53,905 nucleotides of DNA from Hyphomonas sp. 34-62-18 (GCF_002282565.1 NZ_NCJT01000026.1:1-53905); one strand, 5' to 3'; shown: positions 11,756 through 20,536, counted from the stretch's first letter. The notes: a model not told the origin generated them from the letters alone. A program made the numbers and translations.

Positions 11756-12417
11756 GCGCAGCGCCTATCCTCGCCGCTTTCCGGCAGGCATTTGCCGAAG
11801 CCTGGGCGGGCGGTGCAGGCGCACTGCTGCCGCTCGGTTTCCTCGGCGGGGCGGCGGTGCTCGTGCCGCTGGGTATCGGAAGTGATACGCAGACGCTGAA
11901 AGCGGTCGGCCCCGGCATCATCTGGGTGTCTCTGGCGCTATCGAGCCTTGTCACGCTGGAGCGGATTTTCCAGGCCGATGTGGAAGACGGCACGCTGGAC
12001 CTCTGGCTGCAGACCGGGGCGCCCATGGCGGCGCTTGCGGCGGCCAAGACGCTCGCCCACTGGCTGGCGGCAGGCCTACCGCTGGCGCTGGCCTCTCCCC
12101 TGCTGGCACTGATGTTTCAGGCACAGGCAAGCGTGGAACTTCTCATCCATCTGGGGCTCTACACCCTTGGCGGGCTTGCCTTTTTCTTCTGGGGCGGAGT
12201 GGGCGCGGCCCTTTCAGCCACCGTGCGCCGGGGCGGGTTGCTGATCTCGATCATCGCCCTGCCCCTTTATGTGCCGACGGCCATATTCGGCGCGATTGCG
12301 ATGACCGGCGGCATCGGATCTGACGGGGCGCCGCTGCTTCTGGCCGCCTCTACCCTCTTCGCCTGCGCTGTTGCGCCCTATGCCATGGCCGCCGCCTTGC
12401 GCTTGGCGGCAGACTAA
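11752..12417 (+). CDS. ccmB: Heme exporter protein CcmB
   Basis: 221-residue polytopic inner-membrane protein with about six hydrophobic segments and the CcmB-type N-terminus. The core LERIFQADVEDGTLDLWLQTG matches the conserved cytoplasmic loop of the family. It pairs with CcmA in the cytochrome c maturation ABC complex. The start is a TTG at 11752 embedded in the ccmA stop (TTGA), an uncommon start that only the overlap and family length support. Followed by ccmC after a 24-base gap. Confidence 0.94.
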   Translation: MSAAPILAAFRQAFAEAWAGGAGALLPLGFLGGAAVLVPLGIGSDTQTLKAVGPGIIWVSLALSSLVTLERIFQADVEDGTLDLWLQTGAPMAALAAAKTLAHWLAAGLPLALASPLLALMFQAQASVELLIHLGLYTLGGLAFFFWGGVGAALSATVRRGGLLISIIALPLYVPTAIFGAIAMTGGIGSDGAPLLLAASTLFACAVAPYAMAAALRLAAD

Positions 12418-12441
12418 GGGGAGGCTATCTCGGAAAGCGCC

Positions 12442-13170
12442 ATGTGGTCATACTTCGCCAACCCGCACAAATTTCTCAGCCTTTCGGCCTGGCTGGCGCC
12501 GCTCTTCTATGGCGCGGGCACGCTCTGCATCCTGTGGGGCCTGTGGCAGGGCCTCTGGATCGTGCCGAAGGACGAGTATCAGGGCGGGGACATCATGCGG
12601 GTGATGTTCATCCATGTGCCCGCTGCCTGGCTGTCTATGGCGAGCTATTCGGCCCTCGCCGTGGCGAGCTTCGTCTGGTTCATCTGGCGCCATGAGCTGG
12701 CCGACATTGCCGCCAAGGCGATTGCCCCGCTGGGCGCGGTGTGGACGGCGCTGTGCCTCGCCACCGGTTCGATCTGGGGCAAGCCGACCTGGGGCACCTG
12801 GTGGCAATGGGACGACGCGCGGATGATGTCCGTACTGTTCCTGCTATTCCTGTTCCTGGGATATATGGCGCTGCGCGCCTCGATGGATTCGCGCCAGAAG
12901 GCAGCGCGTGCCGGGGCGATCCTGGCGATGGTGGGCGCCATCAATGTGCCGCTGATCAAATTCTCCGTGGACCTCTTCACCTCGCTGCATCAGCCAGCCA
13001 GCGTGATCACGGCTGACGGGCCGAAAATGGCGGCCGTGTACCTCACCCCGCTGCTCGTCTCCGGCCTTGGCCATGCGCTGCTGTTTGGCGGCCTTGTGAT
13101 GACGCATATGCGCACGGAGATCCGTCAGCGGCGGATTGCGCGCCTGACCGCCAGCGCCCTGGAAGGCTGA
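12442..13170 (+). CDS. ccmC: Heme-handling protein CcmC
   Basis: 242-residue membrane protein of the heme-handling family that loads heme on CcmE. Six hydrophobic segments are seen. The tryptophan-rich WWD motif is at 117-127, flanked by the expected histidines in MFIHVPAAW (58) and SLHQPAS. The motif reads WGTWWQWDDAR, one residue more than the common WxWDxR spacing I recall, and is followed by MMS where LTS is usual. The rest is regular and the gene is intact, so this is taken as lineage variation. The start ATG follows the ccmB stop by 24 bases. Confidence 0.95.
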   Translation: MWSYFANPHKFLSLSAWLAPLFYGAGTLCILWGLWQGLWIVPKDEYQGGDIMRVMFIHVPAAWLSMASYSALAVASFVWFIWRHELADIAAKAIAPLGAVWTALCLATGSIWGKPTWGTWWQWDDARMMSVLFLLFLFLGYMALRASMDSRQKAARAGAILAMVGAINVPLIKFSVDLFTSLHQPASVITADGPKMAAVYLTPLLVSGLGHALLFGGLVMTHMRTEIRQRRIARLTASALEG

Positions 13171-13174
13171 CCCG

Positions 13175-13345
13175 ATGCCCGAATTTGACAAGAACGCCGC
13201 CTATATCTGGGCCTGTTATCTGATCGGGGCGATTCTGATTGCCGGGGCCTGCGCGCAGGCCTGGCTGGCCGCGCGCGCCGCGAAGAAACGCCTCGATGCG
13301 CTGGTGGCAAATGACAATGCCCGCAATTCGGGGCCGGACGCATGA
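13175..13345 (+). CDS. ccmD: Heme exporter protein CcmD
   Basis: Short gene of 56 codons between ccmC and ccmG. The product starts MPEFDKNAAYIWACY, has one membrane helix (about 10-32) and a basic cytoplasmic tail with KKRLDAL. This topology and the Tyr-Ile-Trp start of the helix are typical of CcmD, which helps release holo-CcmE from CcmABC. It begins four bases after the ccmC stop, and its TGA overlaps the ATG of ccmG (ATGA), which fixes both reading frames. Confidence 0.93.
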   Translation: MPEFDKNAAYIWACYLIGAILIAGACAQAWLAARAAKKRLDALVANDNARNSGPDA

Positions 13346-13866
13346 AACGCTGGCTGTACGCCCTGCCGATAGCCGCGCTGGTAATCGTCGCCGGATTTGG
13401 CGGCTGGCAGATGATGCGCCCCTCCAAGGGGGAGTTCGAGCGGACTTCCCGCGCAGCGCCCGAACACGTCTTTCCGCTGATGGACGGGAGCGGAGCGCTT
13501 TCCTTTGCCCCTCCCCCCGGCGGGCAGCCGGTGGTGGTGAACCTGTTTGCCAGCTGGTGCGCCCCCTGCGAGGCCGAGCACAAGCATCTGGTGGCCCTTG
13601 GCAAGAAGCATCCCGGCCAGGTTTACGGCATTCTCTACAAAGACAAGGTGGAAGATGGCGGCAAGTTCCTGGAGCGGCTGGGCAATCCCTACACGCAGAT
13701 CGGCCTTGACCCTGAAGGCCGGGGCGGCCTCGATTTCGGGCTGACGGGCGTTCCGGAAACTTTCGTGATCTCAGCCGAGGGCGAGATCATCCTGCATATC
13801 GGCGGGCCGCTCGACGAGGCGCTGACCCAAAAAGTAAGCGGGGCGCTTGGGGCGCCCCGCTCATAA
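13342..13866 (+). CDS. ccmG: Periplasmic thiol:disulfide interchange protein CcmG/DsbE
   Basis: 174 residues: an N-terminal membrane anchor (about 4-22) and a periplasmic thioredoxin fold with active site WCAPC (Cys 73 and 76). The cis-proline segment TGVPETF is present. It keeps apocytochrome c cysteines or CcmH reduced for heme attachment. Last gene of this ccm cluster; ccmE, ccmF and ccmH are not in the window and must be elsewhere. The last codons (KVSGALGAPRS) are encoded inside a hairpin that looks like the terminator of the convergent MarR gene. Confidence 0.95.
   Translation: MKRWLYALPIAALVIVAGFGGWQMMRPSKGEFERTSRAAPEHVFPLMDGSGALSFAPPPGGQPVVVNLFASWCAPCEAEHKHLVALGKKHPGQVYGILYKDKVEDGGKFLERLGNPYTQIGLDPEGRGGLDFGLTGVPETFVISAEGEIILHIGGPLDEALTQKVSGALGAPRS
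13833..13860 (-). terminator. Terminator of the MarR-type gene, inside the 3' end of ccmG
   Basis: A perfect 9-bp repeat (13838-13846 and 13852-13860; GCGGGGCGC and complement, five-base loop). On the minus strand it is followed by TTACTTTTT. It lies about 30 bases after the MarR stop and doubles as coding sequence for the last residues of ccmG. Confidence 0.7.
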
Positions 13867-13888
13867 CCTTCTGGCGAAGGAAGAAGTC

Positions 13889-14512
13889 TTACTTCTTCTT
13901 CGCAGCGGCTTTCTTGGCAACCGGGGCCTTCTTCACAGCGACCGGAGCTTTTTTCACTTCAGCCTTGGCAGCCTTTTTCTTGGCAGGCGCTTTTTTGGCT
14001 TTCGGGGCAGCGGCCTTGGCAGCTTTCGGGGCTTTTGCAGCCTTCGGAGCTTTCGGGGCCTTCGGCGCAACCGGAGCGGCTTCTTTCTTTTCGGCGTCGT
14101 CGACGAGGCCGGTCAGACCTTGCAGCAGGGCATCCTGCTTGGCTTTGGCCAGGGTGGAGAAGAGAGCGTCGTCAGCCTTGGTGACGGCCGGGAGGGCCTT
14201 GTCGTAGGCTTTCTTGCCTTTTGCCGTCAGGCTGACGGATTTGGCGCGGGCGTCGGTTTTGGAATCGGCGCGCTTGATGAGGCCGGCGGTTTCCATGCGG
14301 GCGACCATGTCAGCCAGCGTCGAGCGGTCGATGCCGGTTGCGTTGACGAGGTCAGACTGGCTGACGCCTTCATTGCCCGAGAGGGCTGCGAGGACAGAAA
14401 ACTGACGCAGCGTGACGCCTGCAGACTTCAGAGCAGCGGCCGAATGGTTGGCGGCGATCTGCTGAGCGCGGTGCAGGAGGTGGCTGGGCGAAGCGTTGAG
14501 ATTGAAGCTCAT
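13889..14512 (-). CDS. MarR-family regulator with histone H1-like Lys/Ala/Pro tail
   Basis: 207 residues. Residues 1-140 are a MarR-type winged helix: recognition region SQSDLVNATGIDRSTLADMV, then the wing KTDARAKSVSLTAKG. From about 141 to the end the protein consists almost only of Lys, Ala, Pro and Val (24 Lys in 67 residues), with units such as KAPKA, KAAK and APAKKK that resemble histone H1 tails and bacterial H1-like proteins (AlgP, HctB, BpH1). The combination of a sequence-specific DNA reader with a nonspecific DNA-binding tail is unusual. It is single, convergent to ccmG and divergent from a NUDIX gene, with a 149-bp gap holding its promoter. The target genes are not known. Confidence 0.85.
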   Translation of the reverse strand: MSFNLNASPSHLLHRAQQIAANHSAAALKSAGVTLRQFSVLAALSGNEGVSQSDLVNATGIDRSTLADMVARMETAGLIKRADSKTDARAKSVSLTAKGKKAYDKALPAVTKADDALFSTLAKAKQDALLQGLTGLVDDAEKKEAAPVAPKAPKAPKAAKAPKAAKAAAPKAKKAPAKKKAAKAEVKKAPVAVKKAPVAKKAAAKKK

Positions 14513-14661
14513 GACTGGGTTCCTTGATTGGTTAGTGTATTGTTAGGTGTCCGGGGAAGGACGGGATTGGGAAAGGGGCCGATCCGTGTTCCTGGGCGTT
14601 AACAAGAGCCCCGTAGGCGGATCAAACATATTCTCCATATAGGCGACAGGATAAAGATTGG

Positions 14662-15213
14662 ATGACTGATCAATTGCCAACTCCTTTCCAGAACACAGAT
14701 TTTCGTCTGGATGTGCCAGATGGGGACGATAAAGTGCGGCGAATTTGCAATCGCTGCAGTTTTATTGATTACGTGAATCCTAAGATTGTGACGGGGGCGG
14801 TCGTAATCAAGGACGACAGGATCCTCATCTGTAGGCGTGCAATCGAGCCCAGAAAGGGATTCTGGACCCTTCCGGCGGGTTTCATGGAGGAAGGCGAGAG
14901 CGTCGAAGAGGCCGCCCGGCGCGAAGCGCGCGAGGAAGCGATGGCCGAAATCGAGATCGAAGGCGTTCTGGGGGTCTATTCCGTGCCCCGCATTTCTCAG
15001 GTTCAGATCATGTTCCGCGCGCGGCTTTTGTCAGACATCGCGCCAGGACCGGAAAGCGAGGAAGTGAAACTTGTGCGCTGGGCGGACATCCCCTGGTCAG
15101 AGATGGCCTTCCCCACAGCCGTCTGGGCGCTGACCCATTATGCACAGACCCGGCATCTGAAGATATTCCCGCCTTTTGGTAACCCGCCGGGTACGGATAA
15201 GGTCACGCGGTAG
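14662..15213 (+). CDS. NUDIX hydrolase with N-terminal CxxC
   Basis: 183 residues. A CNRC pair (29 and 32) precedes the domain and may be half of a zinc knuckle. The NUDIX box begins at Gly 73: G-x5-E-x7-RE-x2-EE is intact, but the last Gly of the canonical motif is Met. These enzymes hydrolyse nucleoside diphosphate derivatives; NADH- or ADP-ribose-type substrates are possible, and no specific one can be read here. The first 50 codons are richer in A and T than the neighbours and the upstream 150 bp is also less GC-rich, a mild sign of different origin. Confidence 0.88.
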   Translation: MTDQLPTPFQNTDFRLDVPDGDDKVRRICNRCSFIDYVNPKIVTGAVVIKDDRILICRRAIEPRKGFWTLPAGFMEEGESVEEAARREAREEAMAEIEIEGVLGVYSVPRISQVQIMFRARLLSDIAPGPESEEVKLVRWADIPWSEMAFPTAVWALTHYAQTRHLKIFPPFGNPPGTDKVTR

Positions 15214-15255
15214 GCTGCGGCAGCCTGTCTCAGGCGGACTTGGCGCCGGGCTGCG

Positions 15256-16026
15256 TCAGGCAGCTTTTGGACTCTCGTCGTCCGTACGCAGGTGCTTCAG
15301 CGTGTACGGCGTATTCAGCGCGCCGAATATGAAGACGATGACCATGTTGCCGAGCTTCCAGTTGGCCCAGACATCTTCGGCATTCTTCGCGCCGAATGTC
15401 AGGCCAAGGAATTCGTAAGTGCCGGCAGGCGCCACCGGAATGCCGGCCAGCACCAGCGGATTTTCAAAGCCGGGCGCATACATGCGCCAGAGATACTCAT
15501 TCCACACCGCCATCGCGATGAAGAAGAGACCCCAGCGGATGGCAAGCGTGCGCCAGGCAAAATCGGGCAGATCAAACACTTTGGAGAAAAGCGACTTCCA
15601 GAGGTTTTTCCCGAACAACAGGGGGATGAAGATCATGCCGGCCATGAAAAGCTGCTGGATGGTCGGCTTCACATAGATGAAGGCCTTCTCCTGAAGCAGG
15701 ATACCGATGAGGCCGAAACCACCAACGATGGCCGAAGAGAACACCATCATCTGCGAGACGGGCTTACGCTCAATGATCTGCTTGCCGAGGAAACCGAGCA
15801 TCAGGACGATCAGCACACCGGTGGCCCAGTAGATGGCGGTGTCCTTGTTGATCAGCCCGCCGAGCAGCTCCACGCGGCGGAACACATTGTAGGTGAGGAT
15901 GAAGCCGATCACGGGGATGAAGTCGCCCCAGATCTGGTTTGCCTTGTCGGCGGCCGTGCCGATACCTTTTGCGGAGCCGTTTGACGGGCCATTGCTGGGC
16001 GAAGGGGTCGGGGTCGTCTCGGTCAT
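15256..16026 (-). CDS. yciB: Inner membrane septation protein A (YciB/IspZ family)
   Basis: 256 residues with a Pro/Ser/Asn-rich N-terminal extension (1-30) and five or six membrane helices. The conserved core (FAWRTLAIRWGLFF then AVWNEYLWR) is the diagnostic block of the YciB family, linked in enterobacteria to cell elongation, envelope integrity and septation. The family is usually about 180-210 residues; the N-terminal extension accounts for the excess. In most alphaproteobacteria it is next to ftsY; here an exporter and an amidohydrolase gene lie in between. Start ATG at 16026. Confidence 0.93.
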   Translation of the reverse strand: MTETTPTPSPSNGPSNGSAKGIGTAADKANQIWGDFIPVIGFILTYNVFRRVELLGGLINKDTAIYWATGVLIVLMLGFLGKQIIERKPVSQMMVFSSAIVGGFGLIGILLQEKAFIYVKPTIQQLFMAGMIFIPLLFGKNLWKSLFSKVFDLPDFAWRTLAIRWGLFFIAMAVWNEYLWRMYAPGFENPLVLAGIPVAPAGTYEFLGLTFGAKNAEDVWANWKLGNMVIVFIFGALNTPYTLKHLRTDDESPKAA

Positions 16027-16096
16027 GGCATTCCTTACGCGCGGGAGCGGCTTCCGGTTCAGCTCGCTACCGTCTTCTCATGAATGAAAGGTTCCG

Positions 16097-16957
16097 TCAG
16101 CCTGCCGCCTGCATCAGCACAAGTCCCGCCGCCAGTGTGGCCGCGGCCGCGATACGGCGTTTTCCGAAGCCCTCCTTGAGGAGCCAGGCCCCGAAGGCGG
16201 CGGCGAAGACCACGGAGGTTTCGCGCAGGGCCGTGACCATCGCCGCGTCCGTCAGCGTGTAGGCATAGATCGCCATGCCATAGGAGAGCGCGCCGGCTAT
16301 GCCGCCGATGGCGCCCGCGCGCGCTTCCTTGCGCAGGCAGGCGATGACCCTGCCCTTCCGCTGCCAGAAGAGCACGAGCGTGACGCCAACCCAATCGAGC
16401 AGGAAGAGGCAGACCACGAAAGTCAGCGGATCTTCCATCGCGCGCACCGCCTGCGTATCGGCCACGGCATAAAGGCCGACGCCAATCGCCGTCATCAGCG
16501 CCCAGAAGAGCGCGGCCCGGTCGAGCCGGCGCGCCGCCTCTGTGAGGCCGGTCGGCAAGGCAAAGACCAGGATGGAGGCAGAGGCGGCGATGAGGCCGGC
16601 AATCTGGATGGGCGAGAGGCTTTCCTTCAGCCAGATGGCGGCGAGGACGGCGGTGGCGAGTGGCCCGAGTCCGCGCATCACCGGGAAGACGAGTGACAGC
16701 GCGCCCCTGTGCAGCGCGCGGATGGCCGAGAACTGGTAGAACCAGTGCACGACGACCGAGACCGCGATCAGCGGCCATGTCTCCGGCGGCGGCGCGGGCA
16801 CGAAGGGTACGAGCGGCAGAACGCTGAGCCCCATGACGATCGCCACGATGGCGCGCGCGGTCAGCACATCACCGCCGCGTTTCACCATCACATTGGTGAT
16901 CGCGACCGTGAGCGCAGACAGAAGGCAGAGAACAACCGGGAGGAGCGAAGCGGACAT
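16097..16957 (-). CDS. EamA/DMT-family transporter
   Basis: 286 residues with ten hydrophobic segments arranged as two EamA repeats, typical of the drug/metabolite transporter superfamily. Family members export or import small metabolites; no substrate can be predicted. The ATG at 16957 gives the usual N-terminus (MSASLLPVVLCLLSALT); a longer in-frame reading upstream lacks hydrophobic character and would intrude on the promoter of the divergent amidohydrolase gene 114 bp away. Together they may be an inserted pair, since yciB and ftsY usually neighbour each other. Confidence 0.88.
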   Translation of the reverse strand: MSASLLPVVLCLLSALTVAITNVMVKRGGDVLTARAIVAIVMGLSVLPLVPFVPAPPPETWPLIAVSVVVHWFYQFSAIRALHRGALSLVFPVMRGLGPLATAVLAAIWLKESLSPIQIAGLIAASASILVFALPTGLTEAARRLDRAALFWALMTAIGVGLYAVADTQAVRAMEDPLTFVVCLFLLDWVGVTLVLFWQRKGRVIACLRKEARAGAIGGIAGALSYGMAIYAYTLTDAAMVTALRETSVVFAAAFGAWLLKEGFGKRRIAAAATLAAGLVLMQAAG

Positions 16958-17070
16958 CGGCGCTCCGATTAGGCCGGTTTTCGCAGAGGGGGAAGCGGCG
17001 TCAGGGTTTGACACCCCCTGCCCTTGAGGCATGCTGGACCAAGATAAAGACCACCGGAGGAACAAAGCCC

Positions 17071-18810
17071 ATGGCAACGCACGATCTGATCATTCGCGGC
17101 GGCACCATCATTGATGGCAGCGGCGGGGCAGCCTTCGAAGGCGATGTGGCCGTTTCCGGCGGCGTCATTACAGAGGTTGGGAAGGTCAGCGGCAAGGGCA
17201 TCGAGGAAATCGATGCCAAGAGCCAGATCGTGACGCCGGGCTTTGTAGATCTGCACACCCATTATGATGGCCAGGTGACCTGGGGGGAGGCGATCAGCCC
17301 GTCTTCGCTGCATGGCATCACCACGGTGGTGATGGGCAATTGCGGCGTAGGCTTTGCCCCCTGCAAGAACGAGGACCATGACCGGCTGATCCGCCTGATG
17401 GAAGGCGTGGAGGATATCCCCTTCCCTGTGCTGGCGCAGGGCCTGCCCTGGACCTGGGAAAGCTTCCCGGACTATCTCGATTTCCTCTCCACCCGCCGCT
17501 TTGACACGGATGTTTGCGCGCAGCTGCCGCATGCCGCGCTGCGCGTGTTCGTGATGGGCGACCGGGGAGCCAACCGCGAAGATGCGACCCCGGATGATAT
17601 TGCTGCCATGGCAAAGCTCGCCAAGGAAGCGGTGATAGCCGGGGCGATGGGCTTTTCCACTTCGCGCACGCTGAACCACCGCACGTCCGATGGGCAGCCG
17701 ACACCGACGCTGACAGCTTCGGAAGCGGAACTTACCGGCATCGGCATGGGCCTTGCCGAAGCAGGCCGGGGCGTCCTGCAATTCGTGTCGGACTTTGACG
17801 ACCCGCAGAAGGAAGCGGCCATGCTGCGCCGGATTGTCGAGAAGACAGGCCGGCCTCTGTCTGTTTCGCTGGCGCAATCGGATGTAGCCCCCAATGGCTG
17901 GCGCCACCTTCTGGGCGCCATCGAAGCGGCAGCCGCAGACGGCGTCCCGATCCGCGCGCAGGTGGCGCCGCGCCCGGTGGGCGTGCTGCTGGGGCTCGAG
18001 CTGACGCTGAATCCGTTCAGCGCCCACCCGACCTATCGGGAAATCGCCGATCTTCCGCTCCCGGAGCGTGTGAAGCGCCTGCGTGACCCGGACTTCCGCG
18101 CGCGCCTTCTGGCCGATGCGCCGCAAACGGATAATCCGTTCCTGAAGTCCATGGTGCGCAATTTCGGCAAGATCTTCCAGCTGTCAGATCCGGTGAACTA
18201 TGAGCCCGGCCCGGAAAGCACGCTGGCCGCAATGGCCGAGGCGCGCGGCGTCTCGCCCGAGGCCGTCGCGCTGGATCTGATGCTGGAACGCGAAGGCAGC
18301 GGCGTGCTCTACCTGCCTTTCCTGAACTATGCCCAGGGCAGCCTCGATCCGATCCTTGAGATGATGCAGAGCCCGGCCACCCTGCCCGGCCTCTCTGATG
18401 GCGGCGCGCATGTGGGCATGATCTGCGACGGCTCCTTCACCTCCACCATGCTGACCCATTGGGTGCGCGACCGGGCGAAAGGACAGAAACTCAGCGTCGA
18501 GAGCATCGTCCGTCGCCAGGCGCGGCTGACGGCTGAATGGATCGGCCTGTGGGACCGGGGCCTGATTGCGCCGGGATACCGGGCCGACCTCAATGTGATC
18601 GACCTTGCAAACATGAAGCTGCACCTGCCCAACGTTGTGCGCGACCTGCCGGCCGGCGGGCGCCGCCTGATGCAGCGCGCCTCGGGCTACACGGCGACGA
18701 TCCTCAAGGGCGAGATAACTCACCGCGATGGCGACCCAACCGGCAAACTGCCCGGCCGCCTCATGCGCGGGGCAAGGGCCGCGCCGGCGAGCGCGATCGC
18801 AGCGGAGTAG
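17071..18810 (+). CDS. N-acyl-D-amino-acid deacylase family amidohydrolase
   Basis: 579 residues, the size of D-aminoacylase-type enzymes. The start is supported by GGAGG at 17056-17060. Early segment LIIRGGTIIDGSG is the beta-sandwich entry common to urease-superfamily amidohydrolases, then metal ligands HTHYDGQ (62-68) and, near the C-terminus, SDGGAHVGMI with a putative catalytic Asp. The family cleaves N-acyl-D-amino acids or related compounds using zinc. No signal peptide. The stop is two bases from the stop of the convergent ftsY gene. It may be a cargo gene within a conserved cluster. Confidence 0.9.
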   Translation: MATHDLIIRGGTIIDGSGGAAFEGDVAVSGGVITEVGKVSGKGIEEIDAKSQIVTPGFVDLHTHYDGQVTWGEAISPSSLHGITTVVMGNCGVGFAPCKNEDHDRLIRLMEGVEDIPFPVLAQGLPWTWESFPDYLDFLSTRRFDTDVCAQLPHAALRVFVMGDRGANREDATPDDIAAMAKLAKEAVIAGAMGFSTSRTLNHRTSDGQPTPTLTASEAELTGIGMGLAEAGRGVLQFVSDFDDPQKEAAMLRRIVEKTGRPLSVSLAQSDVAPNGWRHLLGAIEAAAADGVPIRAQVAPRPVGVLLGLELTLNPFSAHPTYREIADLPLPERVKRLRDPDFRARLLADAPQTDNPFLKSMVRNFGKIFQLSDPVNYEPGPESTLAAMAEARGVSPEAVALDLMLEREGSGVLYLPFLNYAQGSLDPILEMMQSPATLPGLSDGGAHVGMICDGSFTSTMLTHWVRDRAKGQKLSVESIVRRQARLTAEWIGLWDRGLIAPGYRADLNVIDLANMKLHLPNVVRDLPAGGRRLMQRASGYTATILKGEITHRDGDPTGKLPGRLMRGARAAPASAIAAE

Positions 18811-18812
18811 CT

Positions 18813-20054
18813 CTAAGCCTTAATCCCGACCAGCGCCTTTGCGAAGGCCTCGGCACTGAACGGGCGGAGGTCTTCTGCCTTTTCGCCGATGCCGATGAAA
18901 TGGATGGGCAGGTCGTGCGCTTCGGCAATCGCAACGAGAACGCCGCCTTTGGCTGTGCCGTCGAGCTTGGTCATCACGAGGCCGGTCACGCCAGCGGTGT
19001 GGCGGAAGGCTTCAACCTGGGAAAGCGCATTCTGGCCGACCGTGGCATCAAGCACCAAGATCACGTCGTGCGGCGCATCGGGATCTATTTTCCTCACGAC
19101 ACGGACGACCTTGGCGAGCTCTGACATCAGCTCTGCCTTGTTCTGAAGGCGGCCGGCCGTATCGATGAGAACGAGGTCCAGATCCTCCGCCTTCGCACGT
19201 TCCACGGCTTCATAGACGAGGCCGGCTGCGTCCGCACCGGTCTCTTTGGCGAGTACCGGAATATCGGCGCGCGCGCCCCAGACTTTCAGCTGTTCCACAG
19301 CGGCGGCGCGGAAAGTGTCACCGGCCACCAGCAGCGCCCTGGCGCCCTGATCCTTCAGCTTTGAGGCGATCTTGCCGATAGTGGTCGTCTTGCCCGATCC
19401 ATTGACGCCCACGAACAAAACGATGCGCGGGCGCGGGCCGTCTGAAAAGTCGACCACTTTTTCGCGTGGTTTCAGAATCTCTTCGATCTCTTCAGCCAGC
19501 ACGAGGCGGATTTCGTCTCCGGAAATTTCCTTTTCAAACCGGCCTTTGGCGAGACCTTTGGTGACGCGGGCCGCAACCTTTGCGCCCATATCAGAGGTGA
19601 TCAGCAGGTCCTGCAACTCCTCAAGCGTGTCTTCGTCCAGCTTGCGTCGGCCGAGCGCGGCGATGCCCTCGGTGAGCTTGGCGGTGGAGCGGGCAAGCCC
19701 CTCGCCAAGGCGGCCAAAGAGACCCGGATCATTGGCTTCGGCCTCTGCGGCAAGGCGCGCAGCTTCGGCAGCTTCGGCGCGCAGGCGTTCATGCTCGCGG
19801 CGCTCTTCAAGCAGTTTAAGCTCTGCGGCGGCCTTGGCCCGGACGGCTTCATCTTCCGCCTCCTGAGCTTCCCGGCGCTGGCGCTCTTCCCAGGCGCGGT
19901 TGGCCTCGGCGACCTTGCGCTCGATCTCTTCCTTCTCGCGCGCGGCAGCTTCCTGCGCGGCGAGTTCTTCCGCGCTCAGTTCGGGCGCCTTCATGGCTTC
20001 GCCGGCGGCCCTGGTCTCTTCGAGTTTCTTTTTCTTGCCGAACCAAAGGATCAT
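18813..20054 (-). CDS. ftsY: Signal recognition particle receptor FtsY
   Basis: 413 residues. Long charged Ala/Glu/Arg-rich N-terminal region (10-110, probably coiled coil and membrane-associating), then the NG domain. G1 loop GVNGSGKTTT (216-225), DTFRAAAVEQ, G3 DTAGRLQ (298-304) and TKLDGTAKGG are intact. It is the GTPase receptor that docks SRP-ribosome complexes at the SecYEG translocon. The start ATG overlaps the mtaB stop by four bases, so it is probably cotranscribed with mtaB. The C-terminal residues are complete. Confidence 0.97.
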   Translation of the reverse strand: MILWFGKKKKLEETRAAGEAMKAPELSAEELAAQEAAAREKEEIERKVAEANRAWEERQRREAQEAEDEAVRAKAAAELKLLEERREHERLRAEAAEAARLAAEAEANDPGLFGRLGEGLARSTAKLTEGIAALGRRKLDEDTLEELQDLLITSDMGAKVAARVTKGLAKGRFEKEISGDEIRLVLAEEIEEILKPREKVVDFSDGPRPRIVLFVGVNGSGKTTTIGKIASKLKDQGARALLVAGDTFRAAAVEQLKVWGARADIPVLAKETGADAAGLVYEAVERAKAEDLDLVLIDTAGRLQNKAELMSELAKVVRVVRKIDPDAPHDVILVLDATVGQNALSQVEAFRHTAGVTGLVMTKLDGTAKGGVLVAIAEAHDLPIHFIGIGEKAEDLRPFSAEAFAKALVGIKA

Positions 20055-20536
20055 GAGAGGGGTGTTCCAAGAAGCTGTTTGCCGTCATGGCCGGTTATCT
20101 GCACGGGAAGGACGCGTCCCGACACGTCGCCCCCAGCGCCATCCGGCCAGCCGAGTTTTACCTGGGTGAAATCTGAAAGGCGGGCCATGCTGCCGCGTTC
20201 GACAAGCGCCTCGCGCACCTGCCCCATATGCCGGGTAAAGTGGCGCAGAAGCGCCGCCTCCCCCGCTTCGCGCAGGCGAGCGGCCCGTTCCTTGATAAGG
20301 GTCTTGGCAAGCTGGGGCATCCTTGCCGCCGGCGTGCCAGGACGCGGGCTGTAGGGGAAAGCGTGCAGAAAAGAGAGGCCGCATTCTTCCACGAGGCGCA
20401 GGGAATTTTCAAAATGCGCTTCGGCCTCGGTCGGGAAGCCGGCGATGATGTCCGCCCCCAGAGCAATGTCTGGCCGCAAGGCGCGCAGACGTTCCGTCAG
20501 CTGAATGGCGTCTTCGCGGCTGTGCCGGCGTTTCAT
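20051..20536 (-). CDS. mtaB: MtaB, C-terminal fragment (frame-disrupted gene)
   Basis: Encodes the second half of tRNA t(6)A37 methylthiotransferase in a frame different from the first half. Translation in this frame can be read back to about base 20584, where YLHLSLQHGDNLILKRM precedes the formal first Met of this fragment (20536). This is the end of the radical-SAM barrel followed by a TRAM-like domain with QVREALVERG. The TGA overlaps the ftsY start, the normal cluster linkage. Without a joining frame the fragment is unlikely to be made at useful levels. See the first-half entry for what is missing. Confidence 0.85.
   Translation of the reverse strand: MKRRHSREDAIQLTERLRALRPDIALGADIIAGFPTEAEAHFENSLRLVEECGLSFLHAFPYSPRPGTPAARMPQLAKTLIKERAARLREAGEAALLRHFTRHMGQVREALVERGSMARLSDFTQVKLGWPDGAGGDVSGRVLPVQITGHDGKQLLGTPLS

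Noticed and set aside
13889..14207. Low-complexity tail of the MarR gene as a simple repeat or frameshift artefact
   Set aside because: The frame is continuous to a stop with a terminator after it, and Lys codons are used consistently.
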